Shown here piece after piece: positions 30,139-40,196 of a stretch of DNA of 64,000 nucleotides (position 1 is its first letter; every line of letters starts with the position of its first letter). The notes beneath the pieces are model-generated. The model had not been told where the DNA came from, did not search any database, and worked only from the letters and a program-made list of their open reading frames with translations. Location: the NCBI RefSeq assembly GCF_019659805.1, contig NZ_JAIFRO010000002.1:62001-126000 (forward strand), read 5' to 3'. The stretch comes from Bartonella raoultii. GTDB lineage: Bacteria > Pseudomonadota > Alphaproteobacteria > Rhizobiales > Rhizobiaceae. The position numbers and the translations under genes are program-made.

Positions 30139-30879
30139 ATGGCTCAAAAAACAATAAAATTGTCAAAGGCGCAACAATCTTCAGAAACATTGTATAGCAA
30201 AAAGGAAATTGCGGAAATATTTCGCCGTTTTTCTGTTCAACGCCCAACACCTAAGAGTGATCTTATTTATACAAATGTTTTCACTCTTTTGATTGCTGTT
30301 GTTCTTTCGGCGCAAGCGACAGATACAAGCGTTAATAAAGCGACAAAAGAATTATTTCGCTTTGCTGATAATCCGGAAAAGATGGTTGCATTGGGGGAAG
30401 AAGAGATAGCACATCATATTCGTACGATTGGTCTTTGGCGTGCAAAAGCGCGTAATGTTTATGCACTTTGTAACTGTTTGATTGATCACTATGATGGTCA
30501 AGTTCCTAATAATCGTGAAGCTCTTATGGCACTTCCTGGTGTAGGACGTAAAACAGCTAATGTTATTTTGAATGTTGCTTTTGGACAGCCTACATTGGCG
30601 GTAGACACACATATTTTTCGTCTTGGTAACCGTCTTGGTTTAGCACCTGGCAAAACACCAGATATTGTTGAAGAAAAGTTGCTAAAGATTATACCTGTCC
30701 GTTATCTTCATCATGCGCATCATTGGCTTATTTTACATGGGCGTTATATTTGTCAAGCGCGTAAAGCACAATGTACACAATGTATCATTGCTGATTTATG
30801 TAAAGCAGCAATGAAAACAAATGCTATTCCAGCACCGTTGGTTGAAGTTCAAGGTAACGGTGCTCCGATATTTTTTTGA
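30139..30879 (+). CDS. nth: Endonuclease III (DNA glycosylase/AP lyase)
   Basis: 246 residues. It removes oxidised pyrimidines from DNA. The helix-hairpin-helix reads LPGVGRKTANVIL with catalytic Lys, and the catalytic Asp is in LAVDTHIFRLGNRLG. The [4Fe-4S] ligands are C-x6-C-x2-C-x5-C in CQARKAQCTQCIIADLC. I prefer the ATG at 30139, preceded by AAGAGAG; an ATG at 30103 would add 12 residues with no better site. Confidence 0.96.
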   Translation: MAQKTIKLSKAQQSSETLYSKKEIAEIFRRFSVQRPTPKSDLIYTNVFTLLIAVVLSAQATDTSVNKATKELFRFADNPEKMVALGEEEIAHHIRTIGLWRAKARNVYALCNCLIDHYDGQVPNNREALMALPGVGRKTANVILNVAFGQPTLAVDTHIFRLGNRLGLAPGKTPDIVEEKLLKIIPVRYLHHAHHWLILHGRYICQARKAQCTQCIIADLCKAAMKTNAIPAPLVEVQGNGAPIFF

Positions 30880-30905
30880 TATGGTCTTGCTATTTTGTGT
30901 ATACT
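30876..30905 (+). promoter_or_regulatory. Candidate promoter of rpmI-rplT
   Basis: TTGATA (30876-30881), 18 bases, TATACT (30900-30905). It overlaps the end of nth and precedes the structured leader of rpmI by a suitable distance. Confidence 0.5.
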
Positions 30906-30933
30906 AGCTTATGAAAGCGCTGTTGAACCGTCC

Positions 30934-30986
30934 GGCAGGGCATGCCGTGGCTGTTTAAATGCTTATTCAGGCATTGGTCCGCCTGA
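30934..30986 (+). promoter_or_regulatory. Structured leader upstream of rpmI
   Basis: Three short hairpins lie in the leader: GGCA-GGGCA-TGCC (30934-30946), AATGC-8 nt-GCATT (30958-30975) and TCAGGC-8 nt-GCCTGA (30967-30986). The last two share bases 30967-30975 and cannot form together. L35-L20 operons in other bacteria are autoregulated by L20 binding their leader; whether this leader works that way is inference. Confidence 0.4.
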
Positions 30987-31049
30987 GTGAAGAGGTTTTT
31001 ATACTGAATCGAAGGTCCATTTGAAAATATTAATGTATGGAGTAGCAAA

Positions 31050-31253
31050 ATGCCCAAGATGAAGACCAAATCATCCGCTAAGAAGCGTTTTAAAATCACT
31101 GCGTTAGGCAAAGTTAAAGTAGCAGCTGCAGGTAAGCGACACGGCATGATTAAACGTTCGAATAAATTTATTCGTGATGCGCGTGGAACAATGGTTTTGA
31201 GTGAACAAGATGCTAAGAAAGTTATTCAGCATTATTTGCCGAATGGTTCTTAA
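31050..31253 (+). CDS. rpmI: 50S ribosomal protein L35
   Basis: 67 residues, the normal length. [20 protein letters not shown] and [11 protein letters not shown] are typical of bL35. First gene of rpmI-rplT, 33 bases before rplT. In many bacteria infC precedes it, but infC is 31 kb away in this window. Confidence 0.98.
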   Translation: MPKMKTKSSAKKRFKITALGKVKVAAAGKRHGMIKRSNKFIRDARGTMVLSEQDAKKVIQHYLPNGS

Positions 31254-31286
31254 ACCTTACGCTTTTGATTTTAAGGAGATTATTAT

Positions 31287-31688
31287 ATGGCACGTGTCAA
31301 AAGAGGTGTGACAGCGCACGCTAAACATAAAAAAGTTCTCAAACAGGCAGAAGGTTTTTACGGTCGGCGTAAGAATACCATTCGTACTGCTAAGATAGCG
31401 GTTGATCGTTCAAAGCAGTATGCTTATCGTGATCGCAAGAATAGGAAACGTACTTTCCGTGCTTTGTGGATTCAGAGAATTAATGCTGCTGTTCGTGCAG
31501 AAGGTTTAACCTATGGGCGCTTTATTGATGGCTTGTCAAAAGCAGGTATTGAGGTTGATCGTAAAGTTCTTTCAGATATAGCAATTCATGAGGCTGAAGC
31601 GTTTTCTGCTTTGGTTTCCTCTGCAAAGAAAGCTTTAGAGTATTTGAAGGATACAACGCCTAATGCTTTTGAAGGTGCTGTCAAATAA
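31287..31688 (+). CDS. rplT: 50S ribosomal protein L20
   Basis: 133 residues. It begins [20 protein letters not shown], with [13 protein letters not shown] and [20 protein letters not shown], all conserved in bL20. AAGGAG lies 9 bases upstream. Needed early in 50S assembly and, in other bacteria, represses its own operon. Confidence 0.98.
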   Translation: MARVKRGVTAHAKHKKVLKQAEGFYGRRKNTIRTAKIAVDRSKQYAYRDRKNRKRTFRALWIQRINAAVRAEGLTYGRFIDGLSKAGIEVDRKVLSDIAIHEAEAFSALVSSAKKALEYLKDTTPNAFEGAVK

Positions 31689-31727
31689 GCCAGTCGTGTT
31701 CTCTTAAAATATTCATTGATTCGAGGT

Positions 31728-31760
31728 CCCGTGCTGGTTATGACGAGTGCGGGATTTTTG
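31728..31760 (+). terminator. Terminator after rplT
   Basis: CCCGTGCT, loop, AGTGCGGG, followed by ATTTTTG. The stem uses two G-T pairs. pheS follows 23 bases later, so it separates the ribosomal genes from pheST. Confidence 0.55.
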
Positions 31761-31782
31761 TATTAAAAAAATAGGCACAAAG

Positions 31783-32868
31783 ATGAGTGATATTGAGCGT
31801 CTGGAACAAGAAATTTGCTCGGCTTTAGAAGCAGCGAGTGATGAACAGGCACTTGAAACAGTGCGTATTGCGGCATTGGGCAAAAAAGGTAGTATTTCTG
31901 AAAAATTAAAAGCATTAGGGAATATGGACGCTGAAGAGCGGCAAAAAATTGGGCCTGTTCTTAATGGATTAAAAAATCGCATTTTAGAATTATGGGCACA
32001 AAAGCGTGACCTGCTAAAGCGCCAAGCAATGGATGCACGTCTTTCTCGTGAAAAAGTTGATATCACTTTACCTATTCGTTCTTCGCCTGTGGAACGGGGA
32101 CGTATTCATCCTATCTCACAGGTCATTGAGGAAATTATAGCCATTTATACAAAAATGGGTTTCACTCTTGCAGAGGGTCCAGATATCGAAACGGATTATT
32201 ATAATTTTACGGCATTGAACTTTCCTGAAGGGCATCCTGCGCGTGAAATGCATGATACTTTCTTTTTCGATGTTGATAAAACAGGAGAACGAAAGTTATT
32301 ACGTACCCATACATCTCCTGTGCAAATCCGTACGATGGAAAAGCAGAAAGCTCCGATACGTATCATTATTCCTGGAAAAACATATCGGATGGATTCGGAT
32401 TCAACACATTCGCCTATGTTTCATCAGGTAGAAGGTCTTGTTATTGATAAAACTTCCACCATTGCACATATGATGTGGCTTCATGAGACTTTTTGTAAAG
32501 CCTTTTTTGAAGTACCCTCTGTAAAGATGCGTTTTCGGCCTTCTTTCTTTCCTTTTACTGAACCCTCTATGGAAGTGGATATTCAATGTGATCGCTCTGG
32601 TTTAGAAGTTAAGTTTGGGGAAGGAAAGGATTGGCTGGAAATTTTAGGATGTGGAATGGTGCATCCTCATGTTTTGAAAAATGTTGGTTTAGATCCTGAT
32701 GAGTATCAGGGATTTGCATGGGGAATGGGCATTGATCGTATTGCTATGTTGAAATATGGGATGCCTGATTTACGGGCTTTTTTTGATGCTGATCTGCGTT
32801 GGTTGGACCATTATGGTTTTCGTTGTTTTGATATGCCTGCTTTTTTCTCTGATTTAAGAAATAGGTGA
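31783..32868 (+). CDS. pheS: Phenylalanyl-tRNA synthetase alpha chain
   Basis: 361 residues. An N-terminal coiled coil (about 1-90) contacts tRNA; the class II catalytic core follows, with [50 protein letters not shown] and the C-terminal [19 protein letters not shown] motif (seen as [18 protein letters not shown]). The ATG at 31783 gives [11 protein letters not shown]; an upstream GTG at 31747 lies in the terminator stem and is unlikely. Forms the alpha2-beta2 enzyme with pheT, 31 bases downstream. Confidence 0.98.
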   Translation: MSDIERLEQEICSALEAASDEQALETVRIAALGKKGSISEKLKALGNMDAEERQKIGPVLNGLKNRILELWAQKRDLLKRQAMDARLSREKVDITLPIRSSPVERGRIHPISQVIEEIIAIYTKMGFTLAEGPDIETDYYNFTALNFPEGHPAREMHDTFFFDVDKTGERKLLRTHTSPVQIRTMEKQKAPIRIIIPGKTYRMDSDSTHSPMFHQVEGLVIDKTSTIAHMMWLHETFCKAFFEVPSVKMRFRPSFFPFTEPSMEVDIQCDRSGLEVKFGEGKDWLEILGCGMVHPHVLKNVGLDPDEYQGFAWGMGIDRIAMLKYGMPDLRAFFDADLRWLDHYGFRCFDMPAFFSDLRNR

Positions 32869-32899
32869 TCTTATCATAGCTTTGATGTGAGGTTTTAAA

Positions 32900-35314
32900 A
32901 TGAAATTTACATTGTCTTGGTTAAAAGATCACCTAGAAACAGACGCGTCGTTGCAGGAAATTTGTGAAAAGCTAACGGCTATAGGTCTTGAGGTTGATCA
33001 TATTGATGACCGTTCTTCTTTAAAAGCTTTTGTCATTGCAAAAGTTTTAACAGCAAAAAAACATCCAGATGCAGATAAACTTCAGATTTTATCGATAGAT
33101 ACTGGAACTGGTACACCGGTACAAGTTATTTGTGGGGCTCCAAATGCGCGTGCTGGACTTGTTGGTGTTCTTGCTTTACCAGGCACCTATGTGCCAGGAC
33201 TTGATGTGACGCTATCAGTAGGTAAAATTCGTGGTGTTGAGAGTTTTGGAATGATGTGTTCATGGGGTGAGCTTGAATTATCAAATGAACATGATGGGAT
33301 TATCGAGCTTCCAGACAACGCACCTATTGGAGAGTCATTTGCGGTTTACGCTGGTTTAGATGATCCAGTTATTGATATTGGTTTGACTCCTAATCGTTCT
33401 GATTGCGCAGGTGTTCGTGGTATTGCCCGTGATCTTGCTGCTGCTGGAATGGGAAAATTCAAAGCGTTATCCTTACCACAATTGGAGACGAGCTTTGAAA
33501 CATCGCTAGATGTTTCTTTAAGCTTTTCGCAAAATACAGCCTTATGTTTAGGTTTTTCTTGGCGTGAAGTATGTAATGTTCAAAACAGTGCATCACCGCA
33601 ATGGATGCAACAGCGTTTGAATGCAATAGGTTTAAGACCGATTAATGCGCTGGTTGATATAACCAATTACATCAGTTTTGATCTTGGTCGTCCACTTCAT
33701 GTTTTTGATGCTGATAAGATTAAAGGCAATTTATGTGTACGTTGTGCTTATGAAGGTGAGCAGCTTCAGGCACTTAATGGTAAAACCTATAATTTGAGTG
33801 TTGAAGATTGTATCATTGCAGATGAAGAGGGGGTTGTTTCTATTGCTGGTATTATGGGGGGTGAAAGAACAAGCTGTGATGCGATGACACGACGTGTTAT
33901 TATTGAGTCAGCACTTTGGGATGCGCAAAGTATTGCGCAGACAGGACGTACATTAGGTCTTATTAGTGATGCACGCTATCGGTTTGAACGGGGTGTTGAC
34001 CCAGCTTTTATGGAAACGGGACTTGAAATTGCAACAGAATTAGCCTTACGTTTTTGTGGTGGTAAAGTATCTAAGAAGAGGGTTGTTGGTTATCAACAAC
34101 CAGAAATCAAACAAATTGCTTTTCCTTTTTCTGAAATTAAACGTTTAACTCATTTGCAAATAGAGCGTGAACAAATCATAACTATTTTAACAAAGCTTGG
34201 ATTTTGCGTTGAAGGAAAAGACGATGTGGTGATGGTTAAAGTTCCAACATGGCGCCCTGATATTTCTTATAAAACTGATTTAGTGGAAGAGGTGATGAGG
34301 ATTTACGGACTCGATAAAATTACACCCATGCCATTGGAAAATTTTACAGAGAACACAAGTCCAAATTTAACAGTTTTGCAATTTCGTGCGCGTATTGCAC
34401 GTTTGGCTTTAGCACATCGTGGTATGAAGGAAGCAGTGACTTGGTCTTTTATTTCTGAAAAACAAGCTCTGGCTTTTGGAGGTGGTCAAGCGCAACTTAA
34501 ATTAGTCAATCCTATAGCAGCGGATATGTCCGTTATGCGTCCTTCTCTTTTGCCTGGTTTATTAGCGGCAGCACAGCGAAATGCGGATCGTGGTTTTCCA
34601 GATCTTGCTTTGTTTGAAGTTGCCGATATCTATGAGGATGATACACCTGATAAGCAACACCGTGTTGCAAGTGGGATTCGCCGTGGAACAGAACGATTTG
34701 AAGGTGTGGGGCGTTTTTGGGATGGGAATACAAAAGAAGTTGATGTTTTTGATGCAAAGGCAGATGCTTTTGCTATTTTAGATGCATGCGGTATAGATAT
34801 TAGCAAGGTGCAAATTGAGATTGGAGCACCTAGTTGGTATCACCCTGGTCGTTCAGGGGTTATGAAGCTTGGATCAAAGATTATCCTTGGTTTTTTTGGC
34901 GTTCTTCATCCTGCTACATTAGAAAGGCTAGATGTCAGTGGCCCTTTATGCGGTTTTGAAGTGTTTTTAGATCAGATTCCAGTCTCCAAGAAAAAAATAA
35001 CCAAAAGCCGTTCTCCTTTAAAATTATCACCTTTTCAAATGGTCCGGCGTGATTTTGCATTTATCGTTGATAAAACGGTTGCGTCTTCTCTTATTGTTCG
35101 TGCTGCAAGTGGAGCAGATAAAAAGCTTATTCATTCCGTACAGGTTTTTGATATTTTTGAAGATTCAAACCTTGGAGAAGATAAAAAATCTATTGCAATT
35201 GAAATTGCTATTCAGCCTATTGAACGGACTTTAACAGATAAAGAGCTGGAAGAAATTTCTTCAAAGGTAGTCAAAAATGTTACGCAAACAACCGGTGCAT
35301 ATCTTCGTTGTTGA
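32900..35314 (+). CDS. pheT: Phenylalanyl-tRNA synthetase beta chain
   Basis: 804 residues. Domains in order: N-terminal [14 protein letters not shown], a tRNA-binding EMAP-like domain (about 40-150, [11 protein letters not shown]), the B3/B4 editing domain (about 210-385), B5, the catalytic-like core, and the C-terminal anticodon-binding FDX-ACB domain (about 710-804, [15 protein letters not shown]). Same operon as pheS. Confidence 0.98.
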   Translation: MKFTLSWLKDHLETDASLQEICEKLTAIGLEVDHIDDRSSLKAFVIAKVLTAKKHPDADKLQILSIDTGTGTPVQVICGAPNARAGLVGVLALPGTYVPGLDVTLSVGKIRGVESFGMMCSWGELELSNEHDGIIELPDNAPIGESFAVYAGLDDPVIDIGLTPNRSDCAGVRGIARDLAAAGMGKFKALSLPQLETSFETSLDVSLSFSQNTALCLGFSWREVCNVQNSASPQWMQQRLNAIGLRPINALVDITNYISFDLGRPLHVFDADKIKGNLCVRCAYEGEQLQALNGKTYNLSVEDCIIADEEGVVSIAGIMGGERTSCDAMTRRVIIESALWDAQSIAQTGRTLGLISDARYRFERGVDPAFMETGLEIATELALRFCGGKVSKKRVVGYQQPEIKQIAFPFSEIKRLTHLQIEREQIITILTKLGFCVEGKDDVVMVKVPTWRPDISYKTDLVEEVMRIYGLDKITPMPLENFTENTSPNLTVLQFRARIARLALAHRGMKEAVTWSFISEKQALAFGGGQAQLKLVNPIAADMSVMRPSLLPGLLAAAQRNADRGFPDLALFEVADIYEDDTPDKQHRVASGIRRGTERFEGVGRFWDGNTKEVDVFDAKADAFAILDACGIDISKVQIEIGAPSWYHPGRSGVMKLGSKIILGFFGVLHPATLERLDVSGPLCGFEVFLDQIPVSKKKITKSRSPLKLSPFQMVRRDFAFIVDKTVASSLIVRAASGADKKLIHSVQVFDIFEDSNLGEDKKSIAIEIAIQPIERTLTDKELEEISSKVVKNVTQTTGAYLRC

Positions 35315-35535
35315 GTGTATTTTGTCAAGTACTATGACTATTAAAAATTTAAATATATAAAGTTTAAGAGGAAGCAGTGTGGATTGCTTTTTTTAAAGCA
35401 TTTAAGATTTCTCATTTTTTAAAAAAGATGTTCATTTCAAAATGAGATTTTTTCTTAACACACCAGATCTTTCTTAGAGAGAGAAAGATTGTTTTGAAAT
35501 TACCTTTAAAATTTATTTTTTGTAAAAATCCTTCA

Positions 35536-35567
35536 TTGCAAATAAAAAAGATAACTGTTATTTGTAA
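35536..35567 (+). promoter_or_regulatory. Inverted repeat upstream of sitA
   Basis: TTGCAAATAA (35536-35545) is matched by TTATTTGTAA (35558-35567), nine of ten bases, with a small inner palindrome ATAACTGTTAT. It lies just upstream of a second, Mur-like site. Probably operator DNA for metal control. Confidence 0.4.
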
Positions 35568-35574
35568 GTGATAA

Positions 35575-35589
35575 TGCAAATCATTGGCA
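35575..35589 (+). promoter_or_regulatory. Mur/Fur-like box upstream of sitA
   Basis: TGCAAATCATTGGCA is a 7-1-7 palindrome with one mismatch and looks like the manganese-responsive (Mur) sites known upstream of rhizobial sitA and mntH. It ends 15 bases before the sitA ATG, so it may overlap the ribosome binding region or a leader start. Confidence 0.5.
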
Positions 35590-35604
35590 ATAAAGAGAGA
35601 GTTA

Positions 35605-36513
35605 ATGAACATAAAAAAATTGCTTATTATAGTCTTCACGAGTGTTATTTTTTTTACTCCAAATTTAGCTTTATGTGCTGGTAAATTTAAAGCTGTTACA
35701 ACATTCACAATTATTGCTGATATGGCGCGAAATGTTGCAGGTGATGCTGCTGATGTTGAATCCATTACAAAGCCGGGTGCAGAAATTCACGAATATCAGC
35801 CAACGCCTCGCGATCTTATGCGTGCACAAGGTGCAAATCTTGTATTATGGAATGGGTTAGGGTTAGAGCTTTGGTTTGAAAAGTTTTTTCAAACTATAAA
35901 AGATGTTCCAAGTGTTGTTGTTTCAAAAGGTGTTGTACCAATTACAATTGGTGAAGGCCCTTTTAGTGGTAAGCCCAATCCCCATGCGTGGATGTCACCA
36001 ACTTCTGCTTTAATTTACGTCGATAATATTCGCGATGCTTTTATAAAATACGATCCTGCAAACGCTAGCATTTATAAAGAAAATGCTGAAATTTATAAAC
36101 AAAAAATTCGTGCAACCATTGACCCTATTAGAGCTGAATTAGCGGCTGTACCGCAAGATAAGCGTTGGCTCGTAACCAGTGAAGGTGCATTCAGTTATTT
36201 GGCGCGTGATTTTGATCTGAAAGAACTTTATTTATGGCCAATTAATGCTGATCAACAAGGGACGCCGCAGCAGGTTAAACATGTTATTGATATGGTTCGT
36301 AAATACAATATCCAAGCCGTTTTTTCTGAGAGCACTATTTCTCCTGCACCTGCAAAACAGGTTGCTAGGGAAACAGGCGCTAAATATGGTGGTGTTCTTT
36401 ATGTGGATTCTCTAAGTGAGAAAAATGGTGAGGTACCAACCTACATTGATTTATTACGTGTCACAAGCAAACGTATTAGCGATGCCTTATTAGAGGGAGT
36501 AAAAAACCAATGA
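35605..36513 (+). CDS. sitA: Metal ABC transporter periplasmic binding protein (SitA/YfeA type)
   Basis: 302 residues, cluster A-I substrate-binding protein for Mn(II)/Fe(II). The signal peptide is [20 protein letters not shown], cut near CAGKFKA. Metal ligands are visible: EIHEYQPTP (His), NPHAWMSP (His), FSESTISP (Glu) and YVDSLS (Asp). It lacks the His-rich loop of zinc-binding ZnuA. The start at 35605 (MNIKKLL) is preceded by GAGAGAG; an ATG at 35584 would put a charged stretch before the signal. First gene of a four-gene operon with Mur-like boxes upstream. Confidence 0.93.
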   Translation: MNIKKLLIIVFTSVIFFTPNLALCAGKFKAVTTFTIIADMARNVAGDAADVESITKPGAEIHEYQPTPRDLMRAQGANLVLWNGLGLELWFEKFFQTIKDVPSVVVSKGVVPITIGEGPFSGKPNPHAWMSPTSALIYVDNIRDAFIKYDPANASIYKENAEIYKQKIRATIDPIRAELAAVPQDKRWLVTSEGAFSYLARDFDLKELYLWPINADQQGTPQQVKHVIDMVRKYNIQAVFSESTISPAPAKQVARETGAKYGGVLYVDSLSEKNGEVPTYIDLLRVTSKRISDALLEGVKNQ

Positions 36514-37340
36514 TGGAATCTGGAATATTTGCCCAAGGGGTAACAGTAACATATCGTAATGGACATACAGCTTTACGTGAAGTGAACTTTGAAAGTCCAA
36601 CAGGTTCTATTACGGCATTGGTTGGTGTAAATGGATCAGGAAAGTCGACATTATTCAAAGCAATTATGGGATTTGTACGCCCCTCAAAAGGAAAAATTCG
36701 CATATTTAATTTACCTGTTGAAGTCGCCTTGAAACAAAATCTCATTGCTTATGTTCCTCAAAGTGAAGAGGTTGATTGGAATTTTCCTGTTCTGGTTGAA
36801 GATGTTGTTTTAATGGGGCGTTATGGCCACATGAATTTTTTTCGCTATGCGCGAACACGAGATTATGAAGCTGTTCGTGTTGCATTAGAACGTGTTGATA
36901 TGCTGGCGTTTGCTAAGCGCCAAATTGGTGAACTTTCTGGTGGCCAGAAAAAGCGCGTTTTTTTAGCACGTGCTCTTGCACAGCAGGCAAAAGCTATTTT
37001 ACTAGATGAGCCGTTTACAGGTGTTGATGTGACAACAGAAGATAAAATCATCGCTTTGTTGCAAGATTTGCGTAAAGAGGGTGCTGTGATTTTAGTTTCT
37101 ACACACAATTTAGGCTCTATTCGTGAATTTTGTGATCACACAGTTTTAATAAAGGGGACAGTTTTAGCTTCTGGATTAACAGAAACAGTCTTTACAAAGA
37201 AAAATCTTGAAAAAACTTTTGGTGGTGCTTTGCACCATCATATTTTTGATCTTCAAGGTATACAAAAGAATACTCTTTTCACACAAAATGAGCCATCTTC
37301 CATGCGTGAAAATATCCAAAAAGTGGAGCATGTTGCATGA
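36510..37340 (+). CDS. sitB: Metal ABC transporter ATP-binding protein
   Basis: 276 residues. Walker [11 protein letters not shown]-loop [10 protein letters not shown], signature [15 protein letters not shown], Walker B AILLDEPF and the H-loop VSTHN are all present, so it is a functional ATPase on paper. It overlaps sitA by four bases and sitC by four (ATGA), so subunits are made together. Substrate Mn/Fe by operon context. Confidence 0.94.
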   Translation: MMESGIFAQGVTVTYRNGHTALREVNFESPTGSITALVGVNGSGKSTLFKAIMGFVRPSKGKIRIFNLPVEVALKQNLIAYVPQSEEVDWNFPVLVEDVVLMGRYGHMNFFRYARTRDYEAVRVALERVDMLAFAKRQIGELSGGQKKRVFLARALAQQAKAILLDEPFTGVDVTTEDKIIALLQDLRKEGAVILVSTHNLGSIREFCDHTVLIKGTVLASGLTETVFTKKNLEKTFGGALHHHIFDLQGIQKNTLFTQNEPSSMRENIQKVEHVA

Positions 37341-38203
37341 TTGATTGGCTGCTTGAACCATTAAGTTACCAATATATGGTAAATGCGATGTGGGTTTCCG
37401 GACTAGTTGGGTGTGTTTGTGCCTTTCTTTCTGCTTTCTTGATGTTAAAAGGGTGGTCATTGATTGGTGATGCGCTTTCCCATTCAATTGTTCCTGGAGT
37501 AGCAGGGGCTTATCTTTTGGAATTACCTTTTTCTCTTGGAGCTTTTTTTTCTGGTGGGCTTGCAGCAGCAGCAATGCTCTTTTTAAATCATCGGACAAAG
37601 CTGAAAGAAGATACCATTATTGGCCTCATTTTTTCTTCTTTTTTTGCTTTTGGATTGTTTCTAAAATCATTAAAACCGATGGCTGTTAATATTGATACTA
37701 TTGTTTTGGGAAATATTTTAGCAGTCAGTTCATCAGATATTATACAATTGGCTTTTATTGGTTTTGTTTCTTTGTTCATATTGTTATTAAAATGGAAAGA
37801 TCTTCTTGTTTCTTTATTTGATGAAACGCATGCACGTGCTATTGGATTAAACGTAAAGTTCTTGAAGGTTCTCTTTTTCACATTACTTGCTGCTTGTACT
37901 GTTGCTGCTATGCAAACAGTTGGAGCATTTTTGGTTATTTGTCTTGTCGTAACGCCAGGAGCAACAGCTTATCTTTTAAGTGATCGTTTTGTAAATGTTT
38001 TAATTATTGCTATTATAATTGGAACATTTACGAGCATATTCGGTGTTTATGTAAGTTACTTTTTGAATGCGCAGACGGGTGGTGTCGTGGTGCTTTTTCA
38101 AGCATTTTTGTTTATTCTAGCATTTATTTTTGCCCCTAAGCATGGTTTTATTGCGGCGCGTTTACGTATAAAAGCAGCAAAAAAAGGTATGGTAATATCA
38201 TGA
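37337..38203 (+). CDS. sitC: Metal ABC transporter permease, first subunit
   Basis: 288 residues, about eight membrane segments, ABC-3 family. [18 protein letters not shown] and the cytoplasmic coupling stretch [16 protein letters not shown] are typical of ZnuB/SitC permeases. Overlaps both neighbours by four bases. Confidence 0.93.
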   Translation: MIDWLLEPLSYQYMVNAMWVSGLVGCVCAFLSAFLMLKGWSLIGDALSHSIVPGVAGAYLLELPFSLGAFFSGGLAAAAMLFLNHRTKLKEDTIIGLIFSSFFAFGLFLKSLKPMAVNIDTIVLGNILAVSSSDIIQLAFIGFVSLFILLLKWKDLLVSLFDETHARAIGLNVKFLKVLFFTLLAACTVAAMQTVGAFLVICLVVTPGATAYLLSDRFVNVLIIAIIIGTFTSIFGVYVSYFLNAQTGGVVVLFQAFLFILAFIFAPKHGFIAARLRIKAAKKGMVIS

Positions 38204-39105
38204 TTGACCAATTACTTCTTCCTTTTCAATTTTCTTTTATGTTGAAAGGTATGCTTATTGTCATGATCCTTTCTATTCCAATGGCGATGCTTTCTTGTTT
38301 TCTCATTTTAAAAGGATGGGCCTTGTTAGGTGATGCCATTTCTCATGCGGTGTTTCCTGGTGTTGTTGTGGGCTATATGACAACGCCGTGGGTGATAGCA
38401 TTTTTGACTTCTTTGCCATTTGCTTGGTTTCAAAATATGCGCTCGGCTAATATTACTATGGCTTTAATTACTTGCGGCGCTTTTGTTGCCGGTATGGTTT
38501 GCGCCCTTGCAACAGGTTTTTTAGGGAGCAATAGCCGGATTAAACAGGATACGGTGATGGGAGTTGTTTTTTCATCTATGTTTGGCTTAGGGCTTGTATT
38601 AGCAACATCTATTTATAGTAGCTTAGATTTGAACCATATCCTTTTCGGTAATCTTTTGGGTGTGAACTGGCTTGATATTACGCAAACTGCAATCATTTCT
38701 TGCATTGTCACTTTTATTTTAGGGGCAAAATGGCGCGATTTTATGTTGTATATTTTTGATTCTGTTCAAGGTCGTGCAATGGGATTACGAATCTCGATGC
38801 TTCATTACATCCTTTTAACGATGATTTCTCTTACAATTGTTGCAGCTTTAAAAGCTATTGGTATTGTTTTAGTGATTTCTTTGTTAATCGCACCGGGAGC
38901 AATTGCTTATCTTATAACGAAACGATTTTCTTTTATGTTGGTGATTGCTATGCTTGTTGCAGCTCTTTCTGGTTTTTTAGGAATTTATTTAAGCTTATTT
39001 ATAGGATCTGATTCTGCTTCTACGATTGTATTAATTCTAACATTAATCTTTATAACCATTTTTTTATTGATGTTTTTTCGTCGACCAACGATGCAGGAAA
39101 TTTAA
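38200..39105 (+). CDS. sitD: Metal ABC transporter permease, second subunit
   Basis: 301 residues, ABC-3 permease homologous to sitC. GDAISHAVFPGVVVGYMT and the coupling loop DSVQGRAMGLRISML are present. Two different permeases, as in sitABCD/yfeABCD systems, make the membrane channel. A good terminator follows. Confidence 0.93.
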   Translation: MIDQLLLPFQFSFMLKGMLIVMILSIPMAMLSCFLILKGWALLGDAISHAVFPGVVVGYMTTPWVIAFLTSLPFAWFQNMRSANITMALITCGAFVAGMVCALATGFLGSNSRIKQDTVMGVVFSSMFGLGLVLATSIYSSLDLNHILFGNLLGVNWLDITQTAIISCIVTFILGAKWRDFMLYIFDSVQGRAMGLRISMLHYILLTMISLTIVAALKAIGIVLVISLLIAPGAIAYLITKRFSFMLVIAMLVAALSGFLGIYLSLFIGSDSASTIVLILTLIFITIFLLMFFRRPTMQEI

Positions 39106-39261
39106 GCATAGTTCATTTCTGCATATCAGCCATGCATTTTTGTGTATTGTCTCTTATTCCTGTTTTAATTAAAAAATAAAGCGCTAGATTGTTTTTCCTC
39201 CTAATATCTAGCAAGTGGATGCAGTGTGTATTCTCCCCCCAGAGCTGCATTCGTAACTAAG

Positions 39262-39298
39262 AGGCTGCATTGATTCAGTTCTGCAGCCTTTTTATTTT
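39262..39298 (+). terminator. Terminator of the sitABCD operon
   Basis: AGGCTGCA, 12-base loop, TGCAGCCT, then TTTTATTTTTT. Perfect 8-bp GC-rich stem with a T-tract. Confidence 0.8.
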
Positions 39299-39340
39299 TT
39301 ATATTCTAAAAAGTTTATTCTGATTTCTTGAAAACTTTGA

Positions 39341-39399
39341 GATAATTATCATATTCCATAGGCTGTTTTGTATTTTAGCAGAGATTATCACAGGATAAT
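39341..39399. promoter_or_regulatory. Two Fur-like palindromes upstream of the YbaN-type gene
   Basis: GATAATTATC (39341-39350) is an exact palindrome, and ATTATC-ACAG-GATAAT (39384-39399) is a second. Both resemble iron-regulator half-sites and lie within 145 bases of the start of the next gene. Confidence 0.35.
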
Positions 39400-39482
39400 A
39401 TATTTATGAATAGAGTGATTGTGCACTAAAACAGTATAAGAAGAAAAAATGTCGTTTTCATAAAGGAAAATAGTACGAACAA

Positions 39483-39869
39483 ATGCAAAAAGACTTTAAA
39501 ACATATTACCCTTTACGTGTTTTTACTTCTATAGTGGGATGGGTAATGATTATATTGGCTATTATCGGTATCGTATTACCTATTATGCCAACAGTGCCTT
39601 TTTTGTTAGTTGCTTCATGGTGTTTTACACGTTCTTCACCACGTTTTCATCGTTGGTTGCATAATCATCGCGTTTTTGGTCCCCCTATTAAACAGTGGGA
39701 AGAAAAGAGAGCTATTTCCACATTTGTTAAAGTTTTTGCAGTGATGAGTATGGCAGGTGGTTTTTTATCTTTTTGGGTAATGTTACATCCTACTTTGTGG
39801 CTATCTTTATCAGTGATGATGATTTTGCTTTTGATTGCTCTTTATATTGTGACGCGTCCATCTGCATAA
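39483..39869 (+). CDS. YbaN-type inner membrane protein (DUF454)
   Basis: 128 residues. Three hydrophobic stretches, with the DUF454 core IIGIVLPIMPTVPFLLVASWCFTRS (seen across residues about 25-52), then SSPRFHRWLHNHRVFGPPIKQWEE. Function unknown. E. coli ybaN and Haemophilus relatives have sometimes been linked to iron or heme genes; here it follows the sit operon with Fur-like sites between them. Confidence 0.85.
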   Translation: MQKDFKTYYPLRVFTSIVGWVMIILAIIGIVLPIMPTVPFLLVASWCFTRSSPRFHRWLHNHRVFGPPIKQWEEKRAISTFVKVFAVMSMAGGFLSFWVMLHPTLWLSLSVMMILLLIALYIVTRPSA

Positions 39870-40196
39870 TGATAGAAATAAAAGGTTTATGAGCCAAATA
39901 TGTTAGTGTTTTAAAATTGTTTACAAAGATTTTTCTCTCTCATGTTGAGAGATAAGAGAGACTCACTAAAAGAATAATTTTTTTGAAAGCACTTGATTGT
40001 GTAGAAGAATATATTGATAAAATCATTTTATATGCAAAGAAAATTGTATAGGAATCCTTTAATAAAAAGTGCATAAAGTCGCTTTGGAGAGCGATGTAAA
40101 GCGCTTTCAGAAAAAAATTATTATATTAACTTATTGATAGCTGATAATGCGTTCTATAGCCGTTTGTTTTTAATTTTAGACAGATGAATTTAGAAT
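39870..40196. other. Intergenic spacer, nothing seen
   Basis: About 330 AT-rich bases between convergent genes, without an open frame of note or a good terminator hairpin. Confidence 0.5.
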
